A DNA stretch of 55,348 nt from Fibrobacter sp. UBA4373 (lineage in GTDB: Bacteria > Fibrobacterota > Fibrobacteria > Fibrobacterales > Fibrobacteraceae). The notes beneath the pieces were generated by a model, which had not been told where the DNA came from, ran no database searches, and saw nothing but the letters and a program-made list of their open reading frames with translations. The position numbers and the translations under genes were made by a program. Within the stretch, counting starts at the first letter, position 1, and each line of letters begins with the position of its first letter. Positions 1 to 8,900 of the stretch are shown piece by piece. The stretch is from positions 1 to 55,348 of the forward strand of contig DGSB01000036.1 in the NCBI GenBank assembly GCA_002390045.1, written 5' to 3'.

Positions 1-739
1 GAGCCAGACGAGATGTTTTTTCGTGGTCTGAAGCTTGAATTCCATAAAAAGGCCAGCTGTATTGATTGTGAATATTCACATTCTGGATCACCCCTAGCGA
101 CGTGATGCCATCCAAAACCATTCCCTTTTTAAATACCGACATATTCACGCCACGAATCAGGTGATCATTTGCGCCCCAGCGCATAAAAATTCCCGCATAA
201 GAATTCACCAAGGTCGTGTTCTCGACAGCGCAACGGGAAGATTCCTTGACCCGCCCATTTGCATCATAATCACTGTTGCAAAAGATTGTCCACGAATACG
301 GAACCGGATTCCAAACATCTGTCTGTTCCGGATATACGACGTTCACCCCGTCCAAAGTTGAAGTCCCCATCAAATGGATGCAAGACGGATACTTCCAAGG
401 TTCTACATCGATATCGGCTCCACGGCCCACATAGCATTCGATTGTCGTCCCTGCACCTTCCAAGTCCGCTCGTTCCGCAATATGCGGGCGCGAATAGGTT
501 CCCTTGAGCGTCAATCCACGCGGGACAAAAATCGTCTTTTCAAACTGCCAGCGACCCGCCGGCAAAAAGACTCCCTGCGCATTCTGCCTTTGCGCTTCTT
601 CGAAAGCATTCTGCAAAGCCTCATCATCCGGAGCGCCGTCGTCCGAAATCCCTCCAAAATCCTGCACGTTCAAAAACACTTGAGCGAAGACGCTCGAAGC
701 TCCAAAAAATATCCAGATAAAGATCAAAAGGGCGCGCAT
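1..739 (-). CDS. Secreted right-handed beta-helix (pectate-lyase-like) protein, 3' end cut by window
   Basis: I translated this by eye because the reading frame runs off the left edge without a stop; 246 codons are visible. It opens with MRALLIFIWIFFGASSVFAQ, a clear signal peptide with cleavage likely after FAQ or VFA. The mature part begins VQDFGGISDDGAPDDEALQNAF, which resembles the start of the Pectate_lyase_3 / GH28-type beta-helix domain (the family's DFGA..DG..D...F signature). Later segments are rich in N, V and G with short strands, as expected for helix coils. An ideal GGAGG lies 3 nt before the ATG at 739. The substrate is unknown; a plant polysaccharide would suit a fibre-degrading organism, but that is inference. 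Catalytic residues cannot be judged because the C-terminal part is missing. Confidence 0.75.
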   Translation of the reverse strand, partial: MRALLIFIWIFFGASSVFAQVFLNVQDFGGISDDGAPDDEALQNAFEEAQRQNAQGVFLPAGRWQFEKTIFVPRGLTLKGTYSRPHIAERADLEGAGTTIECYVGRGADIDVEPWKYPSCIHLMGTSTLDGVNVVYPEQTDVWNPVPYSWTIFCNSDYDANGRVKESSRCAVENTTLVNSYAGIFMRWGANDHLIRGVNMSVFKKGMVLDGITSLGVIQNVNIHNQYSWPFYGIQASDHEKTSRLA

Positions 740-757
740 AAGCCTCCGAAGACGGAT

Positions 758-765
758 TTAAAATA
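758..765 (-). promoter_or_regulatory. Candidate -7/-10 box for the beta-helix gene
   Basis: The minus strand reads TATTTTAA, giving a leader of about 15 nt that contains the GGAGG. It lies back to back with the rarA box only 4 bp away, so the two divergent promoters would overlap. Assigned by similarity to the other TAnnTT boxes in the window. Confidence 0.35.
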
Positions 766-769
766 AATG

Positions 770-777
770 TATATTAA
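770..777 (+). promoter_or_regulatory. Candidate -7 box of rarA (leaderless type)
   Basis: TATATTAA ends 6 nt before the rarA ATG. No convincing Shine-Dalgarno fits in that space, so transcription probably starts at or next to the A of the ATG. Confidence 0.4.
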
Positions 778-783
778 AGAACG

Positions 784-2085
784 ATGAATGACCCGAATAC
801 AAGACCGCTAGCAGAACGCCTGCGCCCGACCTCCCTAGATGAATTCCTGGGACAAAACAAGATCATGGGCGAAAGCAGCATGCTCCGCCAGAGCATCGAA
901 GCGGATACGGTCCCGAGCATGATCTTTTGGGGACCTCCGGGTTGCGGAAAGACAAGCCTTGCCAACGTCATCCATCTGCATACGCAAAAGCGGTTCGTCG
1001 CCCTTTCCGCTGTGGAATCCGGCGTGAAAGATGTAAAAGCGGTCCTTGCCGAAGCCAAGACTTACCAAGACCTCGGCAAAGGCACGATTCTTTTTATCGA
1101 TGAAATTCACCGGTTCAACAAGAGCCAGCAGGACGCTTTGTTAAAAGCGGTCGAAGACGGTACCGTCACGCTGATTGGCGCGACGACGGAAAATCCGGGA
1201 TTCGAAGTGAATTCCGCCCTCCTTTCCCGCTGCCAGTTGATTCTTTTTGGACCGCTTTCCACCGAAGACCTTTCCCACTTGGCCCTGCTCGCCCTCAAGG
1301 AACATCCCCGCGGTCTCCAACTTTCGGACGTCGAAATTTCGGACGAAACGCTTTTGAAGCTCGTTTCCCAGGCCGATGGCGATGCGCGATTCCTTTTAAA
1401 TCAGGTGGAATGGATCGCCAAGAACTTGAACGGGAAAAAGGTCATCGACGACAAGCTTTTGGAAGCGATTCAGTACAAGAAACCGCTTCGCTACGACAAG
1501 TCGAACGAAGAGCATTACAATCTGATTTCCGCCCTGCACAAATCGGTCCGCGGAAGCGATCCCGACGCCGCCGTCTATTGGCTGCACCGCATGCTTCAAG
1601 GCGGCGAAGACCCCCGATTTATCATTCGGCGTTTAATGCGCATGGCAATGGAAGACATTGGACTTGCCGACCCGAACGCCCTGCTTTTAGCGACCGCCGC
1701 AAGAGAAGCCTTCGACTTTATGGGCGTCCCGGAAGGTTTAATCGGGCTCGACGAAGTCGCGATTTATCTCGCCCTCGCTCCCAAGAGCAACAGCGTAGAA
1801 CTCGCCGGAATGAAAGCGGACCAAATCATTAAACAGACAGGAACGCTCCCCGTTCCTCGTGCTTTCCGAAACTCCGTGACCAAAGTCGGGGAACAGCTCG
1901 GCTACGGAAACGGCTACAAGTACGACCACGACAGTCCCGGCGCCTACTCCGCCCAGGAACATTTGCCCAAGGAACTTGTCGGGACCCAGATTTACAAACC
2001 GACCGAATATGGCCGGGAAAAAAAGCTTGCCGAGCGCCTCTCGGAATTGAACGCCATCAAAAACGAACGCAACGCGTCCCAGTAG
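784..2085 (+). CDS. rarA: Replication-associated recombination protein A (RarA/MgsA), AAA+ ATPase
   Basis: A 433-residue cytoplasmic AAA+ protein of the RarA/MgsA/WRNIP1 family, which acts at stalled replication forks and binds SSB. The N-terminus (PLAERLRPTSLDEFLGQ) is the family hallmark. Walker A is GPPGCGKT at residues 50-57, Walker B is ILFIDEIHRF near residue 100, and sensor 1 is GATTENP. The C-terminal tetramerisation region contains the typical DPRFIIRRLMRMAMEDIGLADP segment. Length matches the family. The gene stands alone: a beta-helix gene is divergent 44 bp upstream and an unrelated outer-membrane gene follows 176 bp downstream. No terminator hairpin is obvious after it. Confidence 0.95.
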   Translation: MNDPNTRPLAERLRPTSLDEFLGQNKIMGESSMLRQSIEADTVPSMIFWGPPGCGKTSLANVIHLHTQKRFVALSAVESGVKDVKAVLAEAKTYQDLGKGTILFIDEIHRFNKSQQDALLKAVEDGTVTLIGATTENPGFEVNSALLSRCQLILFGPLSTEDLSHLALLALKEHPRGLQLSDVEISDETLLKLVSQADGDARFLLNQVEWIAKNLNGKKVIDDKLLEAIQYKKPLRYDKSNEEHYNLISALHKSVRGSDPDAAVYWLHRMLQGGEDPRFIIRRLMRMAMEDIGLADPNALLLATAAREAFDFMGVPEGLIGLDEVAIYLALAPKSNSVELAGMKADQIIKQTGTLPVPRAFRNSVTKVGEQLGYGNGYKYDHDSPGAYSAQEHLPKELVGTQIYKPTEYGREKKLAERLSELNAIKNERNASQ

Positions 2086-2261
2086 CCAAAACTTACATTT
2101 TACTTCCAAAATGGTACAATTTGGACGGGATTCCACCAAACAGAAAATTCCTTCCGCTTTATTTCGCCGATTTTGGGGAATTTAGGCTTTCGCTGTGTAA
2201 AAATTTTATCCGTTTTAATCCATTTTAATATAGTTTGGGGGAAAACTGAAGGAGTCCTTTC

Positions 2262-3056
2262 ATGAATTTCAAATTGCTCGCCGCAGCGGCTGCATTGTGC
2301 ATTTCGCCGTCTTTTGCTATTCTCGGTATTGGCGTTCATTACGCTCCGAATTTTGGCACTAGCCTCGACAAGACTTCCAATGAAGAAATTTCCGGTTTGA
2401 GCGCCGGCGATCTTCAACTCGGCAAGGTAGAATACCGTCATGGTTCCTTCAGCGGCATGCAGGGTTTCGGTTTAAAACTCTGGGTCGACATTCTCCCGAT
2501 TATTGACGTCGAAGCGACTTACAACCTCCAGTGGGGTTCTTACTCTTCGACATTGACAGTCACCGGTCTCGACGGAAAGGCGATCGAACGCGATATTGAA
2601 CTCGAATTCGATGGCGTGCCTTTTGGAAAGACGACCCCGAAGTTCGTCGCCATGAACGGCGATCTTTCGATTACTTACCCGATTACTTCCCTTCCGATTA
2701 TCCGCCCGTATATCGGCGGCGGTATTACTTATTACTTGAGCACTCCGGTGATGAGCGCCAAGTTCATCAACAGCTATATGGAAGTTCTCGAAGGTGAGCT
2801 GAAAGAAGCTCTCGTCACTGGCACGATGACCGAAGCTCAAGCGAAAGAACTCGCGAACAAGCTTTCCGACAAGTTGCAGGATGACGGTCTGAACACCAAC
2901 ATCGGCGGACACATCCTTTTGGGCCTTCGCGCCAAGTTGCCGATTATTCCGATCGCCGCCTATGTGAACGGCAAGTACTATTTCGGCCTCGACTATGATG
3001 ACGAAATCGACGCTTCCGCCTTCGTTCTCGAAGCCGGTATCGGTTTTGCCCTTTAA
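2262..3056 (+). CDS. Outer-membrane beta-barrel protein, uncharacterised
   Basis: 264 residues beginning with a Sec signal peptide (MNFKLLAAAAALCISPSFA). The mature chain alternates hydrophobic and polar residues in short strands (PIIRPYIGGGITYYLS, IPIAAYVNGKYYFGLDY) and ends in an amphipathic strand, FVLEAGIGFAL, as small outer-membrane barrels do. A charged helical insert lies near residues 165-205. GGAG at 2251 is 7 nt before the ATG, and an AT-rich TTTTAATATAGTTTG stretch near 2222-2237 is the likely promoter. It is followed 27 bp later by a two-component system, which might respond to the envelope. No specific ligand can be assigned. Confidence 0.7.
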   Translation: MNFKLLAAAAALCISPSFAILGIGVHYAPNFGTSLDKTSNEEISGLSAGDLQLGKVEYRHGSFSGMQGFGLKLWVDILPIIDVEATYNLQWGSYSSTLTVTGLDGKAIERDIELEFDGVPFGKTTPKFVAMNGDLSITYPITSLPIIRPYIGGGITYYLSTPVMSAKFINSYMEVLEGELKEALVTGTMTEAQAKELANKLSDKLQDDGLNTNIGGHILLGLRAKLPIIPIAAYVNGKYYFGLDYDDEIDASAFVLEAGIGFAL

Positions 3057-3083
3057 TTGGATTTGATTTTGGAGTCTTCTCGC

Positions 3084-3797
3084 ATGGATAAGAAAAATTC
3101 AAATGTTACAATTCTCGTCATCGAAGACGAAATTGCCATTGCAGAAGGTCTTGTCGATCTTCTCGAATTCCAAGGCTACCACGTGAAGCATGTCGCCGAC
3201 GGCATTTCGGGCCTTTCCGAAGGTTTGAGCGGCAAATATGGTCTGATCCTTTTGGACTTGATGCTTCCGGGAATGGACGGTTTTACCGTTTGCGATAAGA
3301 TTCGCGAAAAAGACAAGGACGTTCCCATCATTATCCTTTCGGCAAAAAATACCGACAAGGATATTATCGATGGCTTGAAATACGGTGCGGACGATTACGT
3401 TCCCAAGCCTTTCGCCGTTCCGATGCTCCTGGCCCGCATCGAAGCAGTCCTTCGCCGTTCCCGTCAGTCGATGGAAGGCGACGGCAAGCTTGCCGCCGGC
3501 AATCTGCGTGTGAACTTCCGCGAATACAGCGGTTTCCGCGGGACCGAAAAACTTTCCTTTACCCGCAAGGAAATCGAAATTCTCGAATACCTGTGGAACA
3601 ACCGTGACCGCGCCGTTCCGCGCGCCGAACTTTTGAACAAAGTTTGGGGCTACGAAAACGCAGAAACGGTCGACACCCGTACGGTCGATATTCACATTAC
3701 AAAGCTCCGTAAAAAGATCGAAGATGACCCGTCGCATCCATGCCTGCTTGTGACGTTCCGCGGTGAAGGTTATCAGCTGAGAGAAACACCGGACTGA
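3084..3797 (+). CDS. OmpR/PhoB-type response regulator
   Basis: 237 residues. The receiver domain (about 8-125) has the acidic pair DE in VIEDE, the phospho-acceptor Asp58 (LILLDLMLPGMDG) and the conserved Lys in VPKPF. A winged-helix DNA-binding domain follows (about 140-237; TFRGEGYQL at the wing). I chose the ATG at 3084 over the TTG at 3057 because GGAG at 3071 precedes it and the receiver domain starts normally from there. The stop overlaps the kinase ATG (TGATG), so the pair is translationally coupled. The target regulon is not visible from sequence; the adjacent outer-membrane gene is one candidate. Confidence 0.92.
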   Translation: MDKKNSNVTILVIEDEIAIAEGLVDLLEFQGYHVKHVADGISGLSEGLSGKYGLILLDLMLPGMDGFTVCDKIREKDKDVPIIILSAKNTDKDIIDGLKYGADDYVPKPFAVPMLLARIEAVLRRSRQSMEGDGKLAAGNLRVNFREYSGFRGTEKLSFTRKEIEILEYLWNNRDRAVPRAELLNKVWGYENAETVDTRTVDIHITKLRKKIEDDPSHPCLLVTFRGEGYQLRETPD

Positions 3798-5599
3798 TGA
3801 ACCGGCTCAAACTGCTTTTTACGTTTTTATTCTTAGTGATCGCGATCCCCGTCGCGATCCTTTTAGTCAATTCCTATAAGCATTTCCAGACAGAATCCCA
3901 GTACGCTTACAAAGAACAGGCATACTTTATTCTGCAAATGCTGAACCAGCGCATTTACGACGACCTCGCCGTCGAAGAACAGCGTTCCTATTCCGAATAT
4001 CGCTTTATCCGGGCAGTCCCCATTATCGGCGGTGAAGAAGTCACCATTTCAAAGCTTGCCGAACTTCCGATACGAAGTCACTACGGCGGAATGATCGGAT
4101 ACTTCCAGCTGGATCCGGACGGGGGCATGCACACTCCGGTACTCCCCGATGGCATTTTGGAAAAAATTCCGGTCGAAGACCGTTCGAAGCGTGAAATCAT
4201 CCGTGACAGCATTCTGAACGTTCTCTCTCAACTCGGCATTCATAACGAAGGGTTGAGCCGAAATCAGGTTCAAGCCAGCACTCAGGACAGTTTGGACAAG
4301 CTTTACGGCAAAAACCTGAAGCTCGCCGTCAAATTGAACGACACCAAAAAGTTCCAGCGCCGTTACGAACAAAGTTCCCAAACGGAAAGTTTCCTCTTTG
4401 ACGTGGAATCCGCGCGCATCCGTCGCATTTCCGAAAACGGAAAGATGGAAGACAGCGAAGACTCCATCCAGATTCCCAACTTGCTCGAAGTCGAAATCGA
4501 TCCGTTCCAAGCCAAGTTCAACAACAATTACATTGTTTACTATCGAAATGTTTGGCGAAACAACGAGCAGTTTATCCAAGGCTATGCAGTACGCCTGCGC
4601 ACGTACCTGGAAAATTTGGTTCTAAACGAATTGCAGTTTAACCCCGCAGAACAAGGGATTACTTTAGAATTCGGAACCAAGGACAAGGCCTACGTAACCT
4701 TTGGAAGCCTTGCCAATTCCAAGGGCGAACTTTTAAACATCGCCTTGCAATTCCCCTTGAACGATATGGTCCTTTCGGTCCACTTGACGGACGAAAATTC
4801 CAGTTCGAGCTACATGTTCGTCGTCTTGATTGCAATCATCATGTTCGTCGCCTTGGCCGGAGGATTCTTCGCAGTTTACCGTTCTACCAAAAGTCAGATT
4901 CTTTTGGCGAACAAGCGTCAAGACTTTGTTTCCGCAGTGAGCCATGAACTGAAAACGCCTTTGACCGCGATCCGGATGTATGCGGAACTGCTCCAGAATT
5001 CCTGGGTCGCGAACGAAACGAAACGCCAAAAGTATTATGCGCTTATCGTCAACGAGACCGAACGTCTTTCCCGCTTGATCCAAAACGTGTTAAACCTTTC
5101 GAAGCTTGAACGTGGCAACTGGAATGTGCAATTCAGCAAGGTAAATCCGAAAACTATCCTCGACACCTTCGTTGCTACATATACGCAGAACATTGAAAAG
5201 CACGGTTTTGATCTGACGGTCACAAGCGACATTTGCAACATGCAACTGACCCTCGACAAGGACGCCGTGATGCAAATCCTCACAAACGTGGTCGACAACT
5301 CGCTCAAATTCGCTAGGGATTCGGCGTACAAAATGATCGCTCTCGAATTGCGAGTTTCGGAAAACGATGTGTACTTTGTCGTCCGCGATTACGGTCCAGG
5401 CATTCCGCAAAAGGAACTGAGTCACGTTTTTGAAGAATTCTACCGAGTCGGAAACGAAATGACCCGCACGACCGCAGGAACGGGCATCGGCCTTTCGATG
5501 GTGAAAAAACTCTGTGATATGACAAATATGAAGATCGAAATCGAAAATGCCGGTCCGGGTCTACGCACAAAGTTGCATTTGCCACTATTAAATATCTAA
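3797..5599 (+). CDS. Membrane sensor histidine kinase
   Basis: 600 residues. The first transmembrane segment (about 5-25) is followed by a periplasmic sensor region of about 310 residues without a domain I recognise. The second transmembrane segment (FVVLIAIIMFVALAGGFF) is near residues 335-355. HisKA follows with phospho-acceptor His383 in SHELKTP, then HATPase_c with N box DNSLKF, G1 DYGPGIP and G2 GTGIGLSMV. No HAMP or PAS domain is obvious. It overlaps the response regulator by one base, so the two form one system. The stimulus is unknown. Confidence 0.93.
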   Translation: MNRLKLLFTFLFLVIAIPVAILLVNSYKHFQTESQYAYKEQAYFILQMLNQRIYDDLAVEEQRSYSEYRFIRAVPIIGGEEVTISKLAELPIRSHYGGMIGYFQLDPDGGMHTPVLPDGILEKIPVEDRSKREIIRDSILNVLSQLGIHNEGLSRNQVQASTQDSLDKLYGKNLKLAVKLNDTKKFQRRYEQSSQTESFLFDVESARIRRISENGKMEDSEDSIQIPNLLEVEIDPFQAKFNNNYIVYYRNVWRNNEQFIQGYAVRLRTYLENLVLNELQFNPAEQGITLEFGTKDKAYVTFGSLANSKGELLNIALQFPLNDMVLSVHLTDENSSSSYMFVVLIAIIMFVALAGGFFAVYRSTKSQILLANKRQDFVSAVSHELKTPLTAIRMYAELLQNSWVANETKRQKYYALIVNETERLSRLIQNVLNLSKLERGNWNVQFSKVNPKTILDTFVATYTQNIEKHGFDLTVTSDICNMQLTLDKDAVMQILTNVVDNSLKFARDSAYKMIALELRVSENDVYFVVRDYGPGIPQKELSHVFEEFYRVGNEMTRTTAGTGIGLSMVKKLCDMTNMKIEIENAGPGLRTKLHLPLLNI

Positions 5600-5666
5600 A
5601 AAGTATACCTCCACCGACGCTTTCGTTTTCTAAATTCTGTATAGAATCCATTAGAACGAGGTTCAT

Positions 5667-7019
5667 ATGACAAGGGAAGACATTCTTGAAAATCCGGACA
5701 ATTATGATCTGACGATCGAAACCATTGGCAAGTGCACTTTGGTTTCTCCAATGAAGGGTTTGAAGTTTGTCAACGACACGAAGCAGATCAGTTTGACAAC
5801 CGACGTAGCGACAATCGAAAAATTTGTCAAAGCGGGCAAACCGATTCCGGCCCTCGAAGCCGCCGGTCCTCGTGAAATGATTTATCACGATCCATCTTGG
5901 ACGAGAGCCGCTATCGTTACTTGCGGCGGTCTTTGCCCGGGACTGAACAACGTGATCAAAAGCCTTGTCCGTGTACTGTGGTTTGATTATGGTGTCCGCA
6001 ATATTTTCGGCATTCCGTATGGTTACCGTGGACTGAACCCGGAATACGGTTACGCCCCGAAAATTCTCGACCCGGATTATGTGGACAACATCCAGGAAGA
6101 CGGCGGTACGATTCTCGGAAGTTCCCGCGGCGATCAGCCGGCAGAAACGATGGTCGATACGCTGATGCGTTTGAACATCAACATTCTCTTCTGCATCGGT
6201 GGCGACGGCACCCTCCGCGGCGCACGCGATATCGCAAACGAAATCAAGCGTCGTCATCAGCCGATTTCCGTCATCGGTATTCCTAAGACAATCGACAACG
6301 ATTTGAACCTCGTCGACAGGACCTTCGGTTTTGAAACCGCCGTGCTTGCCGCTTGTGACGTGATTACGAGCGCCCACTGCGAAGCGAACGGCGCGTTCAA
6401 CGGGCTTGGCCTTGTAAAACTGATGGGCCGCGACTCGGGCTTTATCGCCGCAGACGCCGCTCTCGCTACCACGGTCGTCAACTTCTGTTTGATTCCGGAA
6501 GTTCCGTTCAAGCTGGAAGGCGAAGGCGGTCTCTTCAGCGCACTGGAAAGCCGTTATGCGATCGGAAAGAAGCATGCGGTAATGGTTGTCGCCGAAGGTG
6601 CCGGCCAGCATCTGTTCAAGGGCCTTCCAGAACGCAAGGATGCCTCCGGGAACATTCTCAAGTATGATATCGGCGATTACCTCGTCGAAAAGATCAACGA
6701 GCACTTCAAGAAAATCGGGGTGGAAATCAACATCAAGTATTTCGACCCGAGCTATACCGTGCGCAGCATTCCTGCGAAAGGTACAGACGCCATTTTCTGC
6801 TACCAGCTTGCAGAAAACGCAGTCCACGCCGCCATGGCCGGCAAAACGAACATGGTCGTGGGCAGCATGAACGGCAAGTTTACGCACGTTCCTATCGATT
6901 TTGCCGTGAGCGAACGTCGTAAGGTCAAGCCGGACAGCCCGCTGTGGCACGCCGTGCTCGGTTCCACTCGCCAGATGGATTACTTCTCTGGTAAGTATGC
7001 AAACCGCAAAAAGCAATAA
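5667..7019 (+). CDS. 6-phosphofructokinase, trypanosome/plant-type long form
   Basis: 450 residues, longer than the bacterial PfkA of about 320 residues. It carries the PFK signatures CGGLCPGLN, GGDGT (residues 178-182) and PKTIDND (about 206-212), plus a late FDPSYTVRS.PA segment typical of the group that includes trypanosomatid PFK and bacterial TP0108-like enzymes. It phosphorylates fructose-6-phosphate in glycolysis. Gly181 after the GGD is the residue of ATP-using enzymes, while Lys207 in PKTIDND is the residue of PPi-using ones; trypanosomatid ATP-PFKs share this combination as I recall it, so ATP is the more likely donor. GAGG lies 5 nt before the ATG. The two short genes downstream could be cotranscribed. 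Confidence 0.88.
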   Translation: MTREDILENPDNYDLTIETIGKCTLVSPMKGLKFVNDTKQISLTTDVATIEKFVKAGKPIPALEAAGPREMIYHDPSWTRAAIVTCGGLCPGLNNVIKSLVRVLWFDYGVRNIFGIPYGYRGLNPEYGYAPKILDPDYVDNIQEDGGTILGSSRGDQPAETMVDTLMRLNINILFCIGGDGTLRGARDIANEIKRRHQPISVIGIPKTIDNDLNLVDRTFGFETAVLAACDVITSAHCEANGAFNGLGLVKLMGRDSGFIAADAALATTVVNFCLIPEVPFKLEGEGGLFSALESRYAIGKKHAVMVVAEGAGQHLFKGLPERKDASGNILKYDIGDYLVEKINEHFKKIGVEINIKYFDPSYTVRSIPAKGTDAIFCYQLAENAVHAAMAGKTNMVVGSMNGKFTHVPIDFAVSERRKVKPDSPLWHAVLGSTRQMDYFSGKYANRKKQ

Positions 7020-7066
7020 TTACAAAAGTAAATCCTGGGATAATTTTATCTAGGTTAAGGATAGTT

Positions 7067-7210
7067 ATGCTGAAAAAAGAAGAAAAAGTCATTATTCGCA
7101 CCGCTCTGATGGAATATCGCAACCTTCTTTTCAAGGCATTCCATGGGACAGACGAAGAAAAAGAAAGAATTGCGACTGTGAACAAACTCCTTCAGACGTG
7201 GAAAATATAA
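7067..7210 (+). CDS. Small charged helical protein, 47 residues
   Basis: Read directly from sequence because it is shorter than usual ORF cut-offs. It starts MLKKEEKVIIRTALMEYRN and ends LLQTWKI, and is rich in K, E and L with no signal peptide or membrane segment, so it is probably a short cytoplasmic helix. AAGGA at 7057-7061 lies 5 nt before the ATG. It sits between pfk (47 bp upstream) and the TPR-like gene (12 bp downstream), consistent with one transcript. No family is recognised. A chance ORF is possible, but the ribosome binding site and snug spacing argue for a real gene. Confidence 0.5.
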   Translation: MLKKEEKVIIRTALMEYRNLLFKAFHGTDEEKERIATVNKLLQTWKI

Positions 7211-7222
7211 TTTGATGGAGTG

Positions 7223-7975
7223 ATGTTCCGCATTTTAATCATTCTTCTTTTGTTGGGGAGTTTTTGCTTTGCCAACAAAGATTTGGACGAGGGAGAGTAC
7301 TGGTTTAAGAACCGTGCCCGGAATTCCAAAAATGACCATGCGGATTCCTTGATCGTCGAAAAGATGATCGAAGCTTACAAGCGTGCGCTTAAAGATTCCA
7401 CTGTCGAAGAAAAGGCGGCGGAACGTCTTTTGTATGCCTATTACTTTAAAGGTTGTTACGTCATTGATTACCAGAATCACGATGCGCGTCTTCAACTTTT
7501 TGCCATTTCCAAAGACTTCGGCGAAAAGATGCACGCGAAGTACCCGAAGAACCATACAATTTCTTCGCTTTACGCCCAGAATCTTTCGCTGTGGTCTCAG
7601 GAATACGGTGCTTTGCAAGCGGTCAAAGAAGGCATCGCTAAAAAGATTCGGGACCTTTCTACCGAAGCCGAGAACTGGCAGTTCCTAGGCCGTGCCCATC
7701 AGCTGCTCCCCTACATCCCCATTATTTTGAACTGGCCCGACAAGGACCTTGCCGACAAATATTTGACGCGGGCGCACAAGCAAGATCCCGCCGACTTGAA
7801 TACGATTCTCTTTTTAGCGGAACTTCGCCTGGACCAAAATCGTTACAAAGAAGCCCTGAAGCTCGTCGAAGACGGTTTGAACCGCGGTATCCGCAACACT
7901 TACACGGTCGAAGACAAGCGTTCCCGTTGGAAGCTCAAAGACTTAAAGGAAAAGATCAAGAAGGCGATGAAGTGA
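7223..7975 (+). CDS. Exported TPR-like repeat protein, function unknown
   Basis: About 250 residues. MFRILIILLLLGSFCFA is a signal peptide. The mature part is nearly all alpha-helical with tetratricopeptide-like pairs, for example DKYLTRAHKQDPADLNTILFLAELRLDQNRYKEAL.LVEDGL near the C-terminus. It resembles the TRAP-transporter-associated TatT family in overall style, but I see no TRAP genes nearby. The start could be the GTG at 7220 or the ATG at 7223; GGAG at 7217 is unusually close to both. Its 3' end overlaps the convergent ppx gene by 20 bp, with no terminator between them. Confidence 0.6.
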   Translation: MFRILIILLLLGSFCFANKDLDEGEYWFKNRARNSKNDHADSLIVEKMIEAYKRALKDSTVEEKAAERLLYAYYFKGCYVIDYQNHDARLQLFAISKDFGEKMHAKYPKNHTISSLYAQNLSLWSQEYGALQAVKEGIAKKIRDLSTEAENWQFLGRAHQLLPYIPIILNWPDKDLADKYLTRAHKQDPADLNTILFLAELRLDQNRYKEALKLVEDGLNRGIRNTYTVEDKRSRWKLKDLKEKIKKAMK

Positions 7976-8900
7976 GTTCCGAGCTCAGCTCCTGAATAAT
8001 GCCGTCCGCAAGTCCAATCGTCGGAACGATGATTTCCGAAGCACGCGTCGCCCGTGCAATCGAAAGAAAGATCTGTGCAGCAGGAACAATCACGTCGGCA
8101 CGATTCGGGCGCAGATTAAACTTTTCCATGCGTTCCGCGTAATCGATGGACGAAAGTTGGCGGTAAAGCCCATCCAACTGCGCCACGGTAAGACGATTGG
8201 TGCGACGCACTTTTTTCGGAACCAAACGGTAAAGCTTGTTGATGTTTCCGCCCGATCCGATTATCGCCACACGTCCCTTGGTACCGACCATCTGACGGAT
8301 TTCATCGCTCATGTCATCGACGGAATCCAAGTCGACAAGGCCGCTCAACAGTCGAAGGGTGCCCACATTAAAACTGCGACTGCCCATAAATTTATTTTGA
8401 GCGATAACGCTGATTTCTGTAGAACCGCCGCCGACATCAACGCATAAAAAGGTGCACTCCGACTTGCCGTTCTTTTCGGAAGACGAAAGGAACTTTTCGG
8501 TATGATTGTCGTAGATAATTCGGGCTTCTTCGTCCCCGGAAATCAGTTCAATGTCAATCCCTGTACGACGACATATGTGACGCAACACTTTACGCCCATT
8601 CTTGGCGTCGCGCAGGGCAGAAGTCGCACAGGCGCGGTATTTGGAGACTCCGTAAATAATCATGAGCTGTTTAAAAGCTTTAATCATTCGCAAAAAAAGT
8701 TCTTCCCGTTCTTCGCTAATTTTTCCATTTTGAAAAACATCGATTCCAAGGCGAAGCGGAAACCGGATAAACTGTTCCTTTTGAAGACTTAACGAACCGT
8801 CCCGTTGAAAGGTAGCCGTTTTAATCAACAAGCGAGCCGCATTGGAGCCGATGTCGATTGCGGCTAAGCGGACTGGATTTTTCGGGACTTTATTTTTCAT
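7956..8900 (-). CDS. ppx: Exopolyphosphatase / Ppx-GppA family phosphatase
   Basis: 314 residues covering the two-domain actin-like core of Ppx/GppA (about 12-305) without the C-terminal HD-like extension found in the 500-residue E. coli enzymes. Phosphate-binding motifs are AAIDIGSNAARLL near the start, the CATSALRDAKN segment, and VDVGGGSTE in the middle; a third glycine-rich loop is IIGSGGNI. It hydrolyses terminal phosphates of polyphosphate, or pppGpp; the short form does not separate the two. Its ATG overlaps the ppk stop by 11 bp, so it is translationally coupled to ppk. It is the last gene of the phosphonate/polyphosphate string. Confidence 0.88.
   Translation of the reverse strand: MKNKVPKNPVRLAAIDIGSNAARLLIKTATFQRDGSLSLQKEQFIRFPLRLGIDVFQNGKISEEREELFLRMIKAFKQLMIIYGVSKYRACATSALRDAKNGRKVLRHICRRTGIDIELISGDEEARIIYDNHTEKFLSSSEKNGKSECTFLCVDVGGGSTEISVIAQNKFMGSRSFNVGTLRLLSGLVDLDSVDDMSDEIRQMVGTKGRVAIIGSGGNINKLYRLVPKKVRRTNRLTVAQLDGLYRQLSSIDYAERMEKFNLRPNRADVIVPAAQIFLSIARATRASEIIVPTIGLADGIIQELSSELTSSPS

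Noticed and set aside
6941..6962. TGGCAC...GC resembling a sigma-54 -24/-12 promoter
   Set aside because: It lies inside pfk coding sequence, and the -12 part does not match TTGC.
5313..7016. 567-codon open frame antisense to pfk
   Set aside because: No recognisable domain, and it lies opposite a clear conserved enzyme. Long antisense frames recur here opposite lysC, pta, lysA and secDF, as expected from the codon bias of the real genes.
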